Program-made: the position numbers and the translations under genes
The notes under the pieces: model-generated
Seen by the model: the letters and a program-made list of their open reading frames with translations, nothing else
What the model was told of the DNA's origin: nothing
Databases searched by the model: none
Assembly: GCA_036362985.1 (NCBI GenBank)
Contig: JAYGXS010000004.1
Coordinates: forward strand, 26,213,048-26,277,047
Reading direction: 5' to 3'
Length of the DNA stretch: 64,000 nucleotides
From: Ligula intestinalis
Lineage: Eukaryota > Platyhelminthes > Cestoda > Diphyllobothriidea > Diphyllobothriidae
Part shown: piece after piece, positions 1-14,299 of the stretch
How positions within the stretch are numbered: position 1 is the first letter of the stretch
Layout: every line of letters begins with the position of its first letter

Positions 1-329
1 GTAAAAAGAAATTTTCTTTCGACAAAATTTTTACACACAGTATACACATACATATTACCATTAATGAATAACTATTTATTGAATATCGCCCTTTAAATTC
101 TGGCCTAATTTCGAGCGCTTTCAGTGTCTTCGTTTGTTCGTCCATCAATTGAGATTCCTTTGGACGTTTAGCTGAAGATGCATGGTTTAATTTGACTGGG
201 AATGAAGGAACTCACGTTTCTCCCTATATTGGATTATTTTTCGCAATATTTGATTTCTTCCAGGTTCTGGTCAAAGCTTGCGAATGCAAAAAAGTTTGGC
301 CTTATCTATAATAAGATATTTTCATGATT

Positions 330-415
330 ATTATTCTCCTGTCTGTTCCATTTCTAAATAACATAAGCGTAAAGTCAAGTGTACAAAGAAGTACATTTCT
401 ACATGACTTAAATTA
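330..415 (-). repeat. Old interspersed repeat, family R3, inverted copy
   Basis: The segment matches, in reverse complement, 29405-29480 and more weakly 30600-30680. The shared core contains CTGTCTGTTC followed by TTTCTAAA and CATAAGCG. I see no coding capacity, terminal repeats or tRNA-like boxes, so the class is unknown. The copies are clearly diverged, which suggests an old family. Confidence 0.45.
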
Positions 416-1420
416 TAAGGCCTGGTTTACATTACCTTCACGGTAGCATATATGGACACTTTGCTTATGTGCCATGTAGTCGATCCGGTAAAACAAAATG
501 CGACCAAAACGTTTTTTGTTGCTGCATTTTGTTGAAAGGAACTTCACTGTTAAGCTAAACATAATTTTCAAAACATAAATCATTCCTTATTTATGAAAAT
601 AAATGCGATTCCGTAAACTTGGTCTGACGTGCATCTGCACAATTTAGGACAAAATTTTCCCATTCTGGAAAGGATATCTTTAACATTTTTTAACTTTATT
701 TGGAATTCTTCCATCGGATAATGCATATTACTAAAACAGTTTGGTTCGCTCGTACTGAATAGCATAGGAAATTCCTTTGATATGAGAGTACTCTCGATCT
801 CGCGATCACATTACCCTACATAAACTTAACTAAAAGAGCGATTTTCCTAAATAAGAGTCTTTCGAAAGATTAAATCTACTCAGGGAATCAAAATAAAGCG
901 ATAGAATATACGCCTAACTGCCAACTTAAATGTCGTCGTGACTTGCATGCAGCACTCGCGATACTGTAGCCTGATAGCTTAGGGAATCCTGCTTGCAGCA
1001 ATCTGCTTAATCTACCAGAATTGATGGGTTCCTTTAGGTTGTAGTTGACTGGGCAGACAAATTGACCCAAATTTGCTTTTACTCATGGCTCCCGGTCAAG
1101 GCCTCGTAGTTCACTTGGCTAAAGCGTTAGTTGCACTGAGACCATTCCATCGAGGCCGCCGAACTTTTCACAACTGGGTTAACTGAAATCTATTTGGCCT
1201 TGAAATAATCGTCAACGGAGCATTATTATGATCAGAACTCGATGAGAATTTTGAACATTTTTGATTTGCGTGTCGTAATCTGTTGACGCGGTAGACGGTC
1301 CTGGCATTTGAAGCCAAGTGCAGTTAGTCATCAAACATTGGAGTCAAACGCTTTTACCGCCTTCACCACGAACCACAGTGACAAAAATAGACCAGCCTTT
1401 GTAGACGAATTCGGCCGCTA
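416..1420. other. Stretch without recognised features
   Basis: Only short ORFs of about 60 codons on either strand, with no recognisable motif. It probably belongs to a long intron of the kinase gene downstream or to unrelated intergenic DNA. Confidence 0.5.
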
Positions 1421-1502
1421 GGATGGGATTTACTCCCACACTAACGAGGGGAAGGCTTCGGTGCAACCAACGCTCTATCCGGCTGAGCTACGAGGTCCGC
1501 CG
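1421..1502 (-). repeat. tRNA-derived SINE or tRNA pseudogene (minus)
   Basis: Read on the minus strand, the segment starts GGACCTCG, then has an A-box-like TAGCTCAGCCGG (1479-1490) and a T-arm-like GGGAGTAAATCCC near 1424-1436. That is the layout of an RNA polymerase III internal promoter. The acceptor stem does not close and the anticodon arm is poor, so a functional tRNA is unlikely. It resembles the + strand copy at 1736-1806 and is probably the same family. Confidence 0.6.
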
Positions 1503-1735
1503 AGAGCCGTGAGTTTAATCACATTTTGCGGGTAACTTACTCCCCCAGCCTACTATGAAGTATGGGATCCGTAGATTTTGATGTGGTAAGCCGACTACGC
1601 AAGTAAACTTGTTTTAAACAATCAACTAAGCATCCACCAGATGGCTGCCAGGCGTACTTAACTTAGAAGGGTGTTTGGAAAGATTTGAATAATTTTGTTG
1701 ATCCATTCAATTAAATTCACGGCCCCTGTTCGGAC

Positions 1736-1806
1736 CCTGTAGCTCAGCTGGTTAGAGTAATGACTGTACTTATGCCTGAAGTGGGTTCGAATCCCACCAA
1801 AGCTGG
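1736..1806 (+). repeat. tRNA-derived SINE or tRNA pseudogene (plus)
   Basis: It contains a clean A box, TAGCTCAGCTGG, then GTTAGAG, and a clean B box and T arm, GTGGGTTCGAATCCCAC, near 1781-1797. The 5' and 3' ends do not pair as an acceptor stem and no plausible anticodon stem forms. I therefore call a SINE head or tRNA pseudogene. A related copy lies inverted at 1421-1502. Confidence 0.65.
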
Positions 1807-5894
<4,088 letters not shown>

Positions 5895-6179
5895 TAACTG
5901 GCATCCATTCCTCATCTGCGGCTTTGGAGCCCTGTGCACTACTGCTTTCCGGCAACCGTTTCAATCAGTAGGCATTTCCCCATACGCTGCAACTGTGTGT
6001 GTGTTTTACCTGATCCACTTACTTGAAGTAAACCGGCTGGTTGTGGCACGCGTAGACGGATACTTTAAGCTGCCTCATTCGTACTTCTCCGTCTGACAGA
6101 CTTTAAACTATACTTTTCGGTGTTTTAACTTGTAATTGTTGATAAATACTGATTTTTGTATACCTGTTTACCAAAATCT

Positions 6180-6650
6180 TGCACAGTTGTCTGTTTGAGT
6201 AATGGTTGTAGAATCCCCCAAACATGTGAGCTCATTGCCGAGAAAAATGCACGTCTACAACAAAAGTCCCAAAATAATGTGCCTTAGGTCAATTTAAAAA
6301 CTCCACAACAGGTTACCTCTTGCAATCTGTGCATGTATCACCCCTTATCTGCGCATGTCTCAGACTTGTTCACGATTACCTATGACTAAGGATTCCCGAC
6401 GGAATCCGAAACGTCAGGACAATAAAACTCTTGTTCCAGTGATCGCTTCTTCGGAACTGCTTCCTGAAACTCGCATATTCTCCTCTATTGGAAAATCCCT
6501 TTTGTTAGACATTTCAAAAATTGTAACGGTTTTTTTAATTCCCTGAAAATTAGGGATACATCTCGTGCTGAAAATTAAAGAATTCACTTTTCTTTGTATA
6601 CTAGCGCAGTTTCCGGTATATTTATTCACTTCTCGGCTTTATTCTAAGAT
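6180..6650 (+). repeat. Old interspersed repeat R4, interrupted by a Penelope tail
   Basis: 6180-6336 aligns with 37440-37570 (shared CATTGCC-GAGAAAAATG, then CAACAAAAGTC), and 6520-6650 aligns with 37660-37770 in the same order and orientation. The segment between them here is a Penelope-like tail. No ORF or terminal structure is visible. The family is unclassified. Confidence 0.5.
6337..6510 (+). mobile_element. Solo Penelope-like 3' tail with hammerhead-like fold
   Basis: It is homologous to the 3' tails of the Penelope-like copies near 20 kb and 21.2 kb. It contains a perfect hairpin GGATTCC-CGAC-GGAATCC (6390-6407), followed by GAAAC (6408-6412), GTC and AGGAC. That order matches stem II, the GAAA box and the cleavage triplet of a minimal hammerhead ribozyme. 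The expected CTGATGA box is degenerate here (ATGACTA). It is a tail without coding sequence, in sense orientation within a PKN intron. Confidence 0.6.
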
Positions 6651-6899
6651 TGCAACTGCACAACGAAACCATTATAGAGTGGCAGAATATATACTAGTTT
6701 TTTTTGTGAAAACTAATACCCTTCTGCCCGTTCCGTTTAAAGTTTCCGTATCCGTTCATTGTGAACTGTAGATAGAACTTGTTTGAACAACTTTCGCGTG
6801 TGGTATGACCGAAAAAGCTGACAGAATGTCACGAGTGTTTCGCCATGCATATGCTTGTTTACGGTCTTTATTTTAGGTGTGGTAAGACAAACGACTGCC

Positions 6900-7310
6900 T
6901 AGCAAATTTATTATTTAATTTGAAGGCACAAAACGTAGCAGATTTGCAAAAGATATTTTTATAACTTAATCGGCGCTTCTTTTGCTACTACCTAATGTTA
7001 AAAAAACATTTCCATTCTTTGAAAACATATAGTTAAATTGAGAAGAAGTATTTTTGGTCACCGAAATCGTAGTTTGTCGAAACTACTTCTTTTCAGTCTA
7101 TGCACGTACCCGGGATGCGAACCTTTGCCCCACTTCGTGAGATATAGTTGAAACGTTTCTAGCTAATAGTAAGTTTCTTGAATATTATAACACGCACAAA
7201 CAAGACGCTTTGATCCGCAGTGTTTAATAACGTAGGTAATTTGGAATTTCTTGGCTTTCGAGAAACGTTGGAATTAGCCGATTTTTCCTTGCATACACTT
7301 CTCTGAACTG
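6900..7310 (+). repeat. Old interspersed repeat R2
   Basis: It aligns over several hundred bases with 38580-38815, sharing GCACAAACAAGA, TTTAATA-CGTAG and AGAAACG. It lies directly left of a MITE insertion whose target duplication appears to fall at its edge. Class unknown. Confidence 0.5.
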
Positions 7311-7315
7311 AACTC

Positions 7316-7836
7316 GGCAACAGTGGTTTAAGTAATGCACTTCATATACTCCTAGTCCCAGCATTTGTCTTATGGAAACGGCGGTTATAAGGGTTTTACT
7401 GGTGGAAATTAGTATAGTTGAATAACTGCAATATGAATTTTTATTTTATTATATTTAGAAAGGTTGTTGATTTATATCTGTAGATTTTCCTAATCCGTAT
7501 TTTCGTTAAACTTATTGCGAGAGAACAAGATTATCCTGGGAAAAAATAGAAATAGTGGTTAGGAAGTCGTCTACTTTAACTTACCTGCGGTCCAAGTTAT
7601 CGCTCTGGAGTTAGATTGGTATAGTCCGCGGCGCGAAGCGCCCCGCACACCTTCAATTTACCTGCGGAACAACTTACTTCCAGCGGCCGTGGGAAACAAA
7701 TTCAACTACATTTTCCACTTACTTCTACAAATTTCCTTCACTGCCTATCCTAGTTCCCTACCCCACGCTCCATATAACCACCGTTTTCGTAGGAAAACTG
7801 CTGGTAAAAGGGGTATATAAGGTGCACTACTTTGCC
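7316..7836 (+). mobile_element. MITE copy A with long terminal inverted repeats
   Basis: A 521-bp non-coding unit. Its ends are inverted repeats of about 85 bp, imperfect, beginning GGCAA on both strands and sharing AAACGGYGGTTATA. It is flanked by CTGAACTC (7308-7315) and CTGAACTT (7837-7844), an 8-bp target duplication with one mismatch. The interior has a short palindrome, CGCGGCGCGAAGCGCC, near 7628-7643. Copy C at 52151-52725 is in the opposite orientation and copy B at 12582 is partial. The 8-bp duplication fits hAT-, P- or Merlin-type transposases; none is encoded here. Confidence 0.8.
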
Positions 7837-9648
7837 CTGAACTTATTACTGGTAGAAAGCATTTTGTGCCTCATGTCGATTGAATGAACAAAAATAGCTC
7901 AGATGTATATTTAGCCCCCCCCCCTGCGCATTTCGGTCTTCAGATTTCTAAAGTTAGGCAACCTACTTTACATTCAAACCCGCATCCCGACGTGTCTCAA
8001 ATATCACGGGGTGATGCCACACAATTATCGATACTGCACCCACGAACATGCACTCCAGTGCACACAAGCACATACAACTCGTCAGGGCTTTCGTTCTACC
8101 TCAATGTCTACCCTCTCCCCTGCCTTCCAAAACGCAATGCCGCCTTTATTATAAAAAGCGTCAACCTTGGCGACTTGGGCTTCATTCACAATCTGTATGT
8201 GTTTGCAATCAGCCTGCATCACGTGAAACCACAGAAGTCCAGCGGGGTGGGGGAGGCGTTGACGGAGAGGAAATCATTTATGCCGGGACTGGGTCAATCA
8301 GAGTATAGGAACTGCGAATGAGCACAGGTCTATGATCGCGCTGTTTTGGGTATACGTGACCCATGCAGCCGCCTACTCTGATCGCGTTTGCCTGCTGGGC
8401 AAACATATCATCATCCAGTGTGTCAATCCGGCAAGTAGACTGACGCAAAGCAAAATTTAAGCGTTAACTGTAAATCCACGCCTCAAGATTTTGCTGGCGG
8501 ATAGCCACGACAAGCTGTCGACTTTTGAATCATTTCGTGGCTGTCTGTACAACCTACATTGTTAAAATGTCTGCTCAGATAGTATGTGAATTTCCCGTTT
8601 ATCTTTTAGACCCTTTTAAATCCGAATTTATTTTACAGAAACTGTCCACAAAAATATTTTTTGTACCTAATTGGTAGTTTGTACGTAAAAAGAAAGTAAT
8701 TTTGGTTTGAAAGTAGGTAACCGTCAAGTAGGTCGCTCACCTAGCCCTTGTTTTGTTGTAATTTTAAGTTTTATTCCGTTTTTCAGTTAAGTTGTTTCTT
8801 TTAAATAACTACTATATACCAAACTAAACCAAATAAAACAAAACTAGCCAAAATTAAACTAATACCCTAAATGAATGTCACCGGTCCTGTAAGACAGAAT
8901 TCTTGAGCTAGGGCTAGCTGACGTAGGCGCTTACTTTACTTTTACCTGAAAATGCTTTTAACTGTTAGAATTTTAAGAACGTGAATTATCCATATCGTAT
9001 GCACGCATTTATTCGTTCCACGAGTAAAGCGTGAAACATAATACACATTTATTGAAAATTTTTATGAGTCCTACATGATGTCTTCTTCATGGCGTGTAGA
9101 AATGCATGTTTATTTTTACACAGAATGCACACAGCCTGGTGGCGGCTGGTCGGATTCAAAAGTATTCAGTCATTGAGCCCCTTTTTAAATCCTAAAAACA
9201 ATTTTTTTCTTCAAATATAGAATTAAAAGACGCAATTTCCTACCAGCTGATCACAAGAACAATACAACGTTAACCATATATTTGACTTTGTAAGGGTATC
9301 GAAATCGATCGGAAAAAATTATGCTGCTTGACTAGTCCTTTTTACCGCGTAGATAGTTGAAAGGGTACTCATTCAAAAGTCGAAATCATGTCATGAATTA
9401 AATGTCTGGGAATTATGCCGTGCCGTAAATGATTTTGAAAACCTGCGTAAGGCATCCTTTCTGGGCCAAAACAGTGCACAATGTCGGCGCACATTTCATG
9501 AAATAGCACATCTTCTGTAACCCGTGATTGACGTGTACGCCGGGGTCACCGAAGTTGGGTGGAGGATTGCCCTCTTGTCTTTTGCTTCTACTCCGATCCT
9601 ACTATCTTGACTTCATAGCTTACTATAACCGGTCACTCTGCATTCCAG

Positions 9649-9792
9649 GCGACCGCCGAGGACGTCTCCAACTTTGACGAGGAATTTACCCGCGAGAAGC
9701 CCTGTCTTTCCCCGGCCAGGGAGCGTGCAGCTTTGACCTCCAGTGACCAAAGCTTCTTCTTCGACTTTGACTACTTTCCTGACTTCTGCTAA
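9649..9792 (+). CDS. PKN: Protein kinase N, C-terminal tail exon with stop codon
   Basis: The last coding exon has 47 codons plus TAA (9790-9792). It encodes the AGC-kinase C-terminal extension: [18 protein letters not shown], a turn-motif-like LSPAR with Ser where vertebrate PKNs usually have Thr, and the hydrophobic motif [12 protein letters not shown] at the very end. In PKNs the phospho-acceptor position of this motif is acidic, and the Asp here keeps that trait. The protein ends two residues after an aromatic-acidic pair, as PKNs do. Acceptor TTCCAG is at 9643-9648. Phase 0 joins it to 5541-5789 without a break. Confidence 0.92.
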   Translation, partial: ATAEDVSNFDEEFTREKPCLSPARERAALTSSDQSFFFDFDYFPDFC

Positions 9793-10440
9793 CGACGCGG
9801 CTGTTGCGCTCCCTCTTCATCCTTCTCTGCCAGTTACCCGGCCCCCTCTCCACTTTCTTTCCCTGATCTGGGGATGAAACCCACGCGGCGGTTACCCGCC
9901 GACCTCCTTGATACGACTACCCGCTCGTGTTGCTCAATTGCCTCCTCTTCCCCCTCCTCCTTCTCCTACTCTCTCTCTCTCTCTCTCTGTCCATTATCTT
10001 TGCATTGTGAGTCCATACCTGCCCCCGCCCCGCCACAAGCAGCGGAGTTGATTCTCGTATTTGCCTGTATTATACATTCCTGTTTGCTCAATTTGGCTAC
10101 TTCAAAACCTCGTTCCCTAAACCTCTCTCTAAACCCATATCATTCAGTCGACGACACTGTACACCCTGTTTTGCAATCCTTTCAATTCACACCCCCCCCC
10201 CCACCCCAACCGCCTGCGCAAGCTCGTCCGTCCTACCTTGTTAGGCCGCCGCCGGCGCCTACTCTTCCAGACACACACACACATCCTCATGCCTCCCCCT
10301 CCGTCCTCCGCTCTGTCATCTTAACAGAAATTCTGACGCGATATGACCCTTTTCCCTATACATACCTTCCTCCTCTACACACACATATCTAGATAAACCC
10401 GCAAACCTTCATATGACGGATGTAAGTGTATGTCTATTTA
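9793..10440 (+). other. Probable 3' UTR of PKN with CT and CA microsatellites
   Basis: The stretch after the stop is strongly pyrimidine-rich, with a (CT)n run near 9968-9988 and CA-rich runs near 10271-10282 and 10377-10386. A 172-codon ORF at 9874-10392 is just this biased composition read in one frame (Ser, Pro, Leu). I found no clear AATAAA within 600 bases of the stop, so the transcript end is not fixed. Confidence 0.5.
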
Positions 10441-10486
10441 TTTAAAAGGACAGCTCCGTTGACCAGTTGCTACTTGCAGTGTTGCC

Positions 10487-10562
10487 TATGTCATTCGTTA
10501 AGCTGCCGAAAGGAGTTTGTTTAAAGCCGATATTCCAACCTGACTGAGATATTCTGAGATTA
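10487..10562. repeat. 76-bp perfect duplicate, copy 1
   Basis: Every base matches 13504-13579 in the same orientation, and the match stops sharply at both ends. It starts TATGTCATTCG and ends TATTCTGAGATTA. It has no pol III boxes and no coding signal. Perfect identity with unrelated flanks suggests a very recent copy event. Confidence 0.85.
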
Positions 10563-10999
10563 TGCCTATTTATGTGGTCGATACTTTTCAGGTTTCCAGA
10601 AACTTTTAACGACAGAACACTTTCTTTGACTGACATGCGCTCTCTAAGTCACTCTTCGGTAAAATATTTTTACTTGGCAAGGCTGAAGAAGATGAAAGTT
10701 AAGAAGAGCCGTTTTCACTGGGGTGCTCGGAGCTGGAGGACAAGCATCGGTTATAGCTTGACTCTTTTAGTTAACACGTGCGGTTTCTCCCGTCAAGTCC
10801 AATTCAGGAAGTCAAGATAAGCGAACGAATGTTTTCAATTAATTCCTCACCAGGCATGTACAATAATATAAAGGAGGTAGAGTTAGCAAAAGTTTGAGCA
10901 ACCAATCAGCGGTAATTAAGGGGGAGAGGGGGAATTGTTAAGAGTTCAAAGGAGCATGGGTAAGGAGAGGCGTGCCCTTCAATGAGTTCATGTTGCCGG

Positions 11000-11306
11000 T
11001 CATCTCATCGTCGCTTCGCGGCGTCTTGACAATAATTGTCAGTGTCTGTTCATCGTCTCGCGGCATGGTAGGAGGTGTGCGGACGGACGTTGAGTTTGCT
11101 CTCGGTTACGAGAGCCGTAGGGCCACTACGAATACCCTCTGCGCACATAAGATCGGGTTTGTGAGGCGTATGGTGACGGCTTCTGCCGTCGCAAGTATCC
11201 GTTGACGTTTGTTCGCCAATCTTGACTTCCTGAATGTTTGTACGACTTTCGTCGCTGAACTTAAACAATCCAAGTTTAATTCACTTGATTTGGTTAGAGG
11301 AGACAC
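11000..11306 (-). pseudogene. Penelope-like element C-terminal fragment (family 2)
   Basis: The minus-strand ORF 11306-11106 contains RQRILATAEAVTIRL followed by NPILCAQRVFV. This is the end of the C-terminal region seen in the Penelope-like copy at 31.7-32.7 kb (NPVLYCQKTLTQAVSIPWP). Reverse transcriptase and the GIY-YIG core are missing and the reading frame shifts nearby. It is a short 3' relic without function. Confidence 0.6.
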
Positions 11307-12360
11307 AAATAAAATTCAAGTATGGTATCCCGCGAGGTTCCTCTGCTGCTCCACATCATGATAGCCCAAGAACGATGTCTTGCGTGAGGATAAGTCTTAA
11401 GTGATTAAAGACTTGCGCTGTGTCTATCGCACCTTCTCTTTATTGCGCCGCCGATGTCAAGACAAAACCACGAATACTGGACGCGGGAGGGGGCACAGGT
11501 AGCTGGTCAATGTTCGTCCTTTATTGTGCGAGTTCAACGCCTGTGGTGCCCTGAGCTGGCCCCCGTTTTGGTCCAGCGTATCTGGCCCGTTTACGGGGCA
11601 CAGCCATGCGCACAATAGACACTGGACACGTGTACGCCCTGCGTCCCTGATCTGCTCCGCGTGGAGCCTGCGCACCTACCACGTGCCTCATTAAGGGGAA
11701 ACACCCTCTCACTTGAACAGTTGGAGTGACTTTTAGGGACCCGTCTACTCTGAAGCTTCCCAATAAACCTCTGATTCAAGTTAAACTGATGAGAGTATAA
11801 CTGGATGGGTTGCAAGACAATATTTTGTTTAATCACCAGTAACTTAACCTGCTCCTTTGTTGGGATTTCTCCTACCAGAAGTAGTCCTGGTGGTTCGGCA
11901 ATTTCTTAAAAAGGAACAACATACCTACTCAAAAACATGCCTAATTACAAATTAAAAAGCAGCCGAATTCCTCGTAGCTGACTCGTCTCTTGTAAGTGTG
12001 ATGCAGGAAAATATTGCCCTGCTGATAAAATATCCGGCGAAGGATATGGTTTATATTATTGCAGTATTTCGATTTCCATTCGGCCGCGTACCGAAGCCTT
12101 CGTCAGTAGAATTTATGAGACAGTCAGGATCTATGGGCATCGTGTGATACGCCGTATTAACCGCACAGGCATATTCTAAGAATCCGGGCTCATATTTCGC
12201 CGTGGTTCTGCGTCTACGATTTGTTCCTATTGGGAATTATTTAAATTTATCGATTACTTTCTGAGAAAATTCTAAATCACCACTTTCAGGACTGGTGTAT
12301 CTACCGGAAGGCACACAGATAAGCGGAGCCCTTTGTAGCTGCATGGGCATATTGGGAGAA
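11307..12360. other. Stretch without recognised features
   Basis: Minus-strand ORFs at 11457-11836 are GC-rich but match no family I know. The rest has no coding signal, SINE boxes or tandem repeats. Confidence 0.4.
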
Positions 12361-12403
12361 GCACGTGTCTGGGCTTCTAGCTGGTACTTTTCCTGTCAGT
12401 ATG
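12361..12403 (+). repeat. Short repeat R5, copy 1
   Basis: It matches 24852-24894 in the same orientation (CACGTGTCTGGG, AGCTGGTAC, CTGTCAGTATGG). Similarity fades outside about 45 bases. Family unknown. Confidence 0.4.
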
Positions 12404-12581
12404 GTCTATCTTGTAAGTTCGGCATACAGTTTATGACCGATCTCATAAACTTTTAATCTAAATTATGACGAGTGTGTTTTCGATTAGAAGGTATTACGTT
12501 AGCGGATTCTTAGAACTGAGTTTATTGCAGCGTTATCTCTGCATACTTCGGGCATGCCAGAATGTTAGCTTCTGAATCTAC

Positions 12582-12915
12582 GGCAAGATTAGTTTAAGTA
12601 GTGCACATCATAAACCCCTTATCCCAGCATTCTGTCCTACGGAAACGGTGTTAAAATGGGTAGGGAATAAGGACAGGCAGTGGAATATAAAATTGCTCTA
12701 TACTTTTTTTATTTTATTTAGAAATGTTGATTTATATCTGTATAATTTCCTTATTTGTATTATCGATTAACGTATTGTGGAAAAAACCCGATCATCAAAA
12801 TGCCACCTTCCTAAATTTCCTTAAAAAAGATAGAAATGGTGGTTAGGAGGTCATCTACTTCAACTTATCTGAGGTCCAACTTACCGGTCTGGAGTTGGAT
12901 TAGTATAGTCCGTAT
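12582..12915 (+). mobile_element. MITE copy B, 3' truncated
   Basis: It begins GGCAA and follows copy A for about 330 bases: GTTTAAGTAGTGCAC, then CCCAGCATT, GGAAACGGTG, TTTATATCTGTA and TGGTTAGGAGGTC. It ends at TATAGTCCG, where copy A continues into its central GC palindrome. The right half and right inverted repeat are lost. Same orientation as copy A. Confidence 0.7.
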
Positions 12916-12949
12916 ATAAAGTACCTGCTTGAAAAGCAGTTTTTTCTAT

Positions 12950-13500
12950 TGACTTTAGAAATCGCAACAAAAATATATATTCTTCTAGCTCTTTGGCAGC
13001 AAACGCGGTCTCTTTTAAATATTATACTCGGACAAAACGTATCTGTCGGTATTTTTAGGTTTGTGATTTCGAGCTTTTTTATGACCGTGCTAAGTCCATT
13101 TCTGTCGGTTAGCTATAAGGCTCTGTTTGAAGTCTGCACATGCATGAGTGCCCATTTGCGTAAATTTAGACAGTGCATTAGATAGGCCACACTATGCAAC
13201 AGTCAGCAATCTATTACGTAGGGAACTGTTTGATTTGCTTTGCGCGGAAGGTATGCAGCTTGTAGAGGGAAAACCACAAACGCAACTTCAGAGGCCTCAA
13301 AAATAATTGTGGATTGGAAAACTTTTTTTCGAACCGATAGATACCCGTATCGAAGTATGAGATTTCAAAGAGGTAATATTCGATAAAAAAATATTACACG
13401 AGAGTGTTTGCGTACGTTTTCCAAAGCATATCTGCATTTTGAAGGGTATCGTAAATCAATGCAGAAAGGAAATACAAACTACTGAAGTAGGAATTTTATA
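12950..13500. other. Stretch without recognised features
   Basis: The + strand ORF 12949-13185 (78 codons) is hydrophobic but has no family resemblance or initiation context. No repeat relation was found. Confidence 0.35.
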
Positions 13501-13503
13501 CCG

Positions 13504-13579
13504 TATGTCATTCGTTAAGCTGCCGAAAGGAGTTTGTTTAAAGCCGATATTCCAACCTGACTGAGATATTCTGAGATTA
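13504..13579. repeat. 76-bp perfect duplicate, copy 2
   Basis: Identical to 10487-10562, same orientation, with unrelated flanking sequence on both sides. The copies are about 3 kb apart. Confidence 0.85.
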
Positions 13580-14299
13580 CGCTACACAAAAGTCAGTATT
13601 ACAACACCATTTGAAAAATCTTTTCCCAATGAAAATGTATTTCATGAGATTGCTGACTACTGGTTGGTAGTTCAATGACTCCTACGTGGTTACCCCGCTG
13701 TGGCTTATGGACCTTAGCCCAACTATCCATAAGAACTTTCAGTGTGGCGATTAACTTCCGTGGAAAGTTTAAATCAACGAGTTTCCACAACCGCGTGAAC
13801 GGAAAGAGGCACTGGGAAGGCGGTTGTGGATTTTAACAGATAAGATTCCCACTTAGAAGGTGTTTTTATGGGCCACTAAATGGTACTAAGTGAGCGCAAA
13901 GACAGGAGTCTACCAAGTCACTGGGGCATTTGCTTGAACAGCCCTTACAGTCAGCTAGCAGGAGTCTTGCTCCGTTCTTCCAAGAAGGGGCTACTAGTTA
14001 GTAAATATGACCCAAACTGAACCTCCTGAGTTTTTGTTCAGACTTAAACGCCACGAATAAGATACTACTTGAAGAAAAGCATATATACGAAGAGAAAACC
14101 TGACATTTACGAGCTGTTGGGTAACGTAATAAACGCGGCTTTGCAAGTTGTCGATTAAACCTTACTGCCTGAGGGATGACCTTGTCATTTTCTCAGCGAG
14201 TTTTTTTCTAAATTAAAACTCTTTAGTCTACATGCATTACGCATAGCATGAAGCGACGAAGGCATGTGAACAAAACTTGAGCAAACTTTTTTTAGCGCG
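13580..14299. other. Stretch without recognised features
   Basis: No ORF with family resemblance, no repeat partner and no tRNA-like boxes were found. Confidence 0.4.

Noticed and set aside
1421..1806. Two functional tRNA genes
   Set aside because: A and B boxes are good, but acceptor stems do not pair and anticodon arms are poor; SINE heads or pseudogenes fit better.
7884..8321. 145-codon + strand ORF in a PKN intron
   Set aside because: No family resemblance, a C-run at its start, no splice or promoter evidence.
9874..10392. 172-codon + strand ORF after the PKN stop
   Set aside because: It lies in the CT/CA-rich 3' UTR; the product is a Ser/Pro/Leu composition artefact with no domain.
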